A stretch of DNA of 64,000 nt from Cylicocyclus nassatus (taxonomy: Eukaryota; Nematoda; Chromadorea; Rhabditida; Strongylidae): NCBI GenBank assembly GCA_958299035.1, contig CATQJL010000079.1, forward strand, positions 434,001 through 498,000. Reading direction: 5' to 3'. Every line of letters starts with the position of its first letter. Within the stretch, counting starts at the first letter, position 1. The position numbers were made by a program, and so were the translations under genes. The notes under the pieces were generated by a model. The model had not been told where the DNA came from. It ran no database searches and worked only from the letters and a program-made list of their open reading frames with translations. Positions 60,409 through 64,000 of this stretch are shown here, piece by piece.

Positions 60409-60495
60409 GCGCTCATTTACCGCGCATTGAGGTCGCAGGCGCCTCAGCGAGGGCAGATCATACGAGGAAACAACTGATCAGGCACTAATACAACA

Positions 60496-60503
60496 CCTCC
60501 CCC
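60496..60503 (-). promoter_or_regulatory. Polypurine tract next to the 3' LTR
   Basis: Minus-strand GGGGGAGG directly abuts the LTR start. In LTR retrotransposons this tract primes second-strand DNA synthesis. Confidence 0.75.
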
Positions 60504-60587
60504 AGTAGGGTAGTTACACAAAACTAGCCTACGATAAAAAACATGAACTGGAAGAACTAAGAAATCGGTCATAAAAAGACATCACTA

Positions 60588-61100
60588 TCACCTAAACAAC
60601 AAAAATAAACTAATGAAACAAACATACAATAACATACTATGAACTAGGTTGGAACCGTTGTACAGGTCTTCTCGTTCTGCTCGACCTGCGAAGCGTTGTG
60701 GTGGCGTGGAGGGCTCGTGGCTTGATGTCGACGTAGACGTCGTTGAATCCACCGGTGCTGGCAAATCCCTGGCGATCGCTTGCTCGGATCTCTCTTCAGC
60801 AGCATTGCCATTCCTCGATAGTGTGTCGTCTTCTGTCAGAATATCTAACAGTATCTTCAAAGCTTCGGATTGTTGCTGAAGTTGTTGTCGTACGGCGACT
60901 TGTTCACTATCGCTTCGATGTCGCAGCTGATTTGCATGCTTCTTGCATATCTCATCACCAACCATAACTTCATAATTGACACGTCCAATACGTCTCATCA
61001 CGGTTCCTTTCACCCAGTGGAAGTGGAGTGGCTTCCACTGCTTAGCGTATACCAGGTCACCAACTTCGAAATCTTTTCGAACGACTCCATGCTTCTAGTC
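60588..61100 (-). pseudogene. C-terminal tail of the gypsy Pol polyprotein
   Basis: An open frame of 141 codons (60588-61013) contains VKGTVMRRIGRVNYEVMVGD-type sequence (first residues KGTVMRRIG), the usual region after the integrase core in nematode gypsy elements, followed by a Gln-rich and a Ser/Thr-rich segment. The preceding part, with KQWKP and FHW, sits in another frame at about 61014-61095. The last 20 residues are strongly hydrophobic (LLYVCFISLFLLF), probably an out-of-frame read-through rather than a real membrane segment. Confidence 0.6.
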
Positions 61101-62131
61101 GAACTGATCCTTCATGCGCTCCCGTCTCCTTCGTGCGAGTGGGTCTTCTGCATCTTCTGTCATCGGAAGTAACAGACTCAATTTTGTGCGCAAGTTTCTG
61201 CCTAGAAACAACTCCGCTGGCGTCTTGTCGTTCGAGTTCGTGTTTGGTGTTGTCCTATACGCTTGTAACACCACATTTAGAGCCTCTTCTGTTGGCCTCT
61301 CCTTCCACTCTAGTTTCTTGATTCCGCGTTCCAGCCTATCAACGAAACGCTCAGCTTGCCCATTCGATTGAGGGTGATACGAAGCAGTCCTTATGTGAGT
61401 GATTCCACCTTCGTCACACATCTATTGAACAAATCTGATGTAAACTGGGTACCGTTGTCGCTCACTATTGTTTGTGGTAATCCATATCTCGCAAACAAAT
61501 TCTTTAAAGCCTTCACTGTTTTCACAGCCGAGATGTTGCTCATCTCGATCATTTCAGGCCATTTCCTGTACGCTTCTACAACGACCAAGTAGAAGATCCT
61601 TGCATAGGTCCAGCGAAATCGATGTGTATCCTCTGCCACACTCGAGTCGCTGATGGCCACGCTTCCAATGGTAATTTCGTCGGTTTTTTGGCTAATCTCT
61701 GACATTTCGTATATCTTCGTACCAACTCTTCGCAACTTGTCTATATTCGGCCAGTAGACGTAACTTCGAGCTAGTTTCTTCATCCTTACAATCCCTGGAT
61801 GACCAATATGCAGTTCCTTTAGAACATTTCCTCGAAGCTCCTTGGGTATCACAACCCTTTCGGCTGACATCAGACACTGCTCCACAATTGACAATGTCTC
61901 TCTTCGATTTCGAAAATGTGCCAACTCTCCATTGACGTCTGGCCACTGTCCTTTCTTCAAGTAGATTATCACTCTCTGTAGCATTGGGTCCTTCTTCGTA
62001 TAGGATTGCACATCTGATACCGTCACTGGCAATTTCCTTATGCAATTCTTCAACATGAAGTTCACGTCGTTCTCAACGGTAGCTATCACGACGTCTTCTT
62101 CGTTCTGACTCTTCTTCGTCAACCGTGACAA
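61095..62131 (-). pseudogene. Ty3/gypsy integrase, frameshifted
   Basis: Integrase joins the element's cDNA to host DNA. Visible parts in order: HIGHPGIVRMKKLARSYVYW (zinc-binding H-H half), the first catalytic Asp in HIDFAGP near 61615 but in a different frame from its flanks, VVVEAYRKWPEM, the second Asp in SDNGTQF (about 61450), then after a further frameshift near 61420 SYHPQSNGQAERFV with the catalytic Glu. At least three frameshifts break the domain: after NIDKL near 61740, after the first Asp near 61600, and near 61420. In the C-C half of the zinc finger the first Cys is Tyr. The family is certain; this copy cannot produce an intact integrase. Confidence 0.85.
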
Positions 62132-62303
62132 GCCATCTACTTGTCCAAACTTCTAGTCTTGACATACTCTATGTCAAAGTCATATTCAAGCAGTATTGTA
62201 GCCCATCTCATGAGTCGGTTAGCGGAGTAGACTGGAACTCCTTTCTTGCGCTGGCGTCCGCTGCCACGACGATCTTTTGCTTCGGATCATAGTGAGCAAG
62301 GTT
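62132..62303 (-). pseudogene. RNase H remnant with large internal deletion
   Basis: Sequence with VAADAS (start of RNase H with its first Asp) is followed directly by KKGVPVYSANRLMRW and YDFDIEYVKT, which in related elements lie at the end of the domain. The intervening part, roughly 80-100 residues in the family, including other catalytic acidic residues, is missing. A frameshift at the deletion and another before FGQVDGLSRL near 62150 add to the damage. Confidence 0.75.
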
Positions 62304-63200
62304 CAGCTCACTTGACAAATCTCCTTGAGCTTTTCGAACGCTTCTTGGTGAATTCGAGTCCATTCCCACTTCGAATCCTTCTTCAGCATCGCATCCAACG
62401 GTCCACGAAGATCCTTGATCTTTGGCATAAACGCCGCATAGTACGTTATCATGCCAAGAAACGCTCTCAGTTGGCTAACATTCTTCGGTTCATTCATATT
62501 CTTAATTGCTTCGATCTTCGCTAGATTCGGTCTTCTGCCATTTTTATCCACTATAAAGCCAAGATATCGTATCTCTGGCTTGTCAAAAGAAGATCTTTCC
62601 AAGCGAATTCTAAATCCGTGTTCGGCGATTCTTGCGAACACAGCTAATGAGTTCTCCATTTGTTCTCTCGCTTCTTCCACAAACCAAGATGTCGTCTAGG
62701 TAGCTTGCTACCCCACGCAGACCATTCACCATTTCATTCATGATTTGCTGGATGATCCTGGTGCTGTCTTGATTCCAAAAGGCAGTCTGTTGTACTGATA
62801 CAGTCCTCTGAGTGTATTTATTACCGTCATTTTCTTCGCTTCTTCTGACAATTCGATTTGCAAATAGGCGTCCGACAGATCTATCTGCGAAAACACCGTA
62901 CCTCCGTTGAGGGATGCGAAGATATCCTCCGGCGATGGCAACGGATAATCGTACGACTCCAGCGCTTTGTTGAGTCCAGTTGAAAAGTCAGCACACACTC
63001 TCAACTTTCCACTCGCCTTCTGACGCATACGATAGGGGCTGCCCATTCGCTATGTGTCGCCGGACTTATAACTTTCAGGTCCAATAGCCTATCGAGCTCC
63101 TTTTCGACAGCTTCGAGCGCAGCATGTGGAACAGGTCTACTAGCCTTGAAAACAGAACGAACGTTTTCGTCAACCCTTAGGTGTGCCTTTTCCTTCGTGC
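62304..63200 (-). pseudogene. Ty3/gypsy reverse transcriptase, frameshifted
   Basis: Reverse transcriptase copies the element RNA into DNA. Visible: LDRLLDLKVISPATHSEWA (N-terminal), KLRVCADFS, FSQIDLSDAYLQIEL (first catalytic Asp), LPFGIKTAP, the catalytic box YLDD at 62691-62702, then IRYLGFIVDKNGRRP and LRAFLGMITYYAAFM (thumb/connection). The active-site residues are present, but frameshifts near 63030, 62755 and 62675 separate the pieces. Similarity is to the K02A2.6-like gypsy group of nematodes, recognised from motif spelling. Confidence 0.85.
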
Positions 63201-63406
63201 ATAGTCCCAAGCCTTCTTCGCAGACTTCTGGATAAACTTCCTTCAGCTTCAGAGCAATGTCCTTGGTTTTCTTTGTCTTCACTTCGGCAACCATTCTGCG
63301 CAAGTGATAAGACATATATTCGTTCTTCTGGCACTCCAATCTCAGCAGTGAGTTATGGGACGTCACGTATGCGTAGCCTTCACTTCTGGATCCTTTGATC
63401 TCATAC

Positions 63407-63560
63407 TCACACCATAGCTTTCCATTCTTGACAACCACGTTCGTGTTCTCCAATCGAGGAGCACCCGTGCTTCTCCAAGTTGATTCGTTCAGAAGTGTGA
63501 GTATCTAAGAGGAAACTAACTGGATGACTATTTACTTTAGCTTCGAGATATATGCGTGTA
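63407..63560 (-). pseudogene. Retropepsin-like aspartic protease, degenerate
   Basis: VSFLLDT at about 63500 is the active-site strand of a retroviral-type protease, but the DTG signature reads DTH (63497-63505). A frameshift follows within about 15 codons; the C-terminal part resumes in another frame with LENTNVVVKNGKLWCEYEIK. This protease would process Gag-Pol in an intact element. Confidence 0.6.
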
Positions 63561-63702
63561 GAATTGGCTTCCATTATCGCGTTCGCAATCTTCGCTACGC
63601 TGTGCACATGACGTTTTGATTTCGTCCAACTTCTGTTCTTATTGGTGTCGCTGCTTCTGTGGATTCTTCGTTTTGAATGCTGCTGAGTAAGCATTCTCTC
63701 TG

Positions 63703-64000
63703 CTATTTGTTCGCAAAACTTCTCCTTATGACCTGTCTTCTTGCAATTCTCGCAAGACCACAGCTTAGCTTTGCAATTTCTGGAAAAGTGTTCACCACCG
63801 CAGTTCCAGCACTCCACTTTTTTCGGCACTTCCTTGCTTGTTGCTTCGACGGCTTTAAAGCAACCAGCTCAGTCTCACTATCCTTCTTGAGACTTAGGAA
63901 GTTTTCGCATTCCAGGTACAACTCCTGCAGCGACATCTTTCGATCAGCCTTGTATTCCTTGTCCAGTACGGCAATGAGTCGCTGTCTGATTTCGGCTTCT
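63703..64000 (-). pseudogene. Gag nucleocapsid region with two zinc knuckles, runs off right edge
   Basis: Two CCHC-type zinc knuckles: CWNCGGEHFSRNC (63773-63811; C-x2-C-x3-H-x4-C, one residue shorter than the norm) and CENCKKTGHKEKFC (63713-63754; standard C-x2-C-x4-H-x4-C). They bind the element's RNA during particle assembly. The upstream part, SLQELYLECENFLSLKKDSE, is in another frame, with a shift near 63840. The start of Gag, the primer-binding site and the 5' LTR are outside the window. Confidence 0.8.

Larger units (their letters stand above)
60251..60495 (-). mobile_element. 3' LTR of a Ty3/gypsy retrotransposon (245 bp)
   Basis: The LTR is bounded by the inverted termini TGTTGT and ACAACA. 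On the minus strand it starts TGTTGTATTAG directly after a polypurine tract. It contains a TATA box, an initiator-like sequence and a polyadenylation signal in the usual order. The matching 5' LTR would lie beyond 64000, so the pair cannot be compared for age and the target duplication cannot be tested. Confidence 0.85.

Noticed and set aside
60588..60650. An envelope-like membrane segment at the end of the gypsy element (LLYVCFISLFLLF).
   Set aside because: It is a single hydrophobic stretch in AT-rich sequence after the expected end of Pol, with no signal peptide, furin site or separate frame.

Overview
The window looks like a nematode chromosome segment, probably a strongylid or a related clade. 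The basis is one spliced gene with 50-130 bp introns ending in TTCCAG/TTCTTCAG-type acceptors, a K02A2.6-like Ty3/gypsy element, Penelope-like elements with a GIY-YIG nuclease, and many palindromic (foldback) elements. No bacterial features, rRNA or tRNA were seen. The species assignment is inference.

Region 1 (1-42352, two thirds of the window) is one uninterrupted satellite array of a 62-bp unit, all in the same orientation, running off the left edge. Each unit has a near-constant half (GGCAAACGATGG..., GATGCTACAG) and a tail of about 20 bp that exists in roughly eight recurring variants. Rare length variants (60, 53 and 66 bp) act as landmarks. They show that the array was built by repeated block duplication with exact offsets of 2285, 3534, 4819, 2164, 977, 2095, 1616 and 1244 bp. 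The short reading frames inside it are by-products of the repeat and are not annotated as genes.

Region 2 (42353-56500) is AT-richer and has no convincing host gene. It is a patchwork of small mobile elements: a head-to-head SINE-like palindrome (43441-43776), a mariner-type palindromic MITE (44471-45003), a 1465-bp element with 13-bp terminal inverted repeats and a perfect 8-bp target duplication (45207-46671, hAT-like), smaller foldbacks, a lone patch of satellite-like sequence (47703-47747), two Penelope-like copies arranged head to head (49314-52672), and a further 1.6-kb foldback beside them.

Region 3 (56510-58964, minus strand) holds the 3' part of one spliced protein-coding gene. Six exons join in a consistent phase; I do not recognise the product. 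A remnant of a third Penelope-like element lies inside its largest intron.

Region 4 (59619-64000) has a foldback repeat and then the 3' two thirds of a Ty3/gypsy retrotransposon on the minus strand: Gag zinc knuckles, protease, reverse transcriptase, a deleted RNase H, integrase, polypurine tract and a 245-bp 3' LTR with its own TATA box and polyadenylation signal. It is broken by many frameshifts and one internal deletion, so it is not autonomous as read; some frameshifts could be assembly errors.

The most interesting signals are the recoverable duplication history of the satellite, a hammerhead-ribozyme-like core at the 3' end of all three Penelope-like copies with a compensatory base-pair change, and the satellite-like fragment lying 5.3 kb outside the array.
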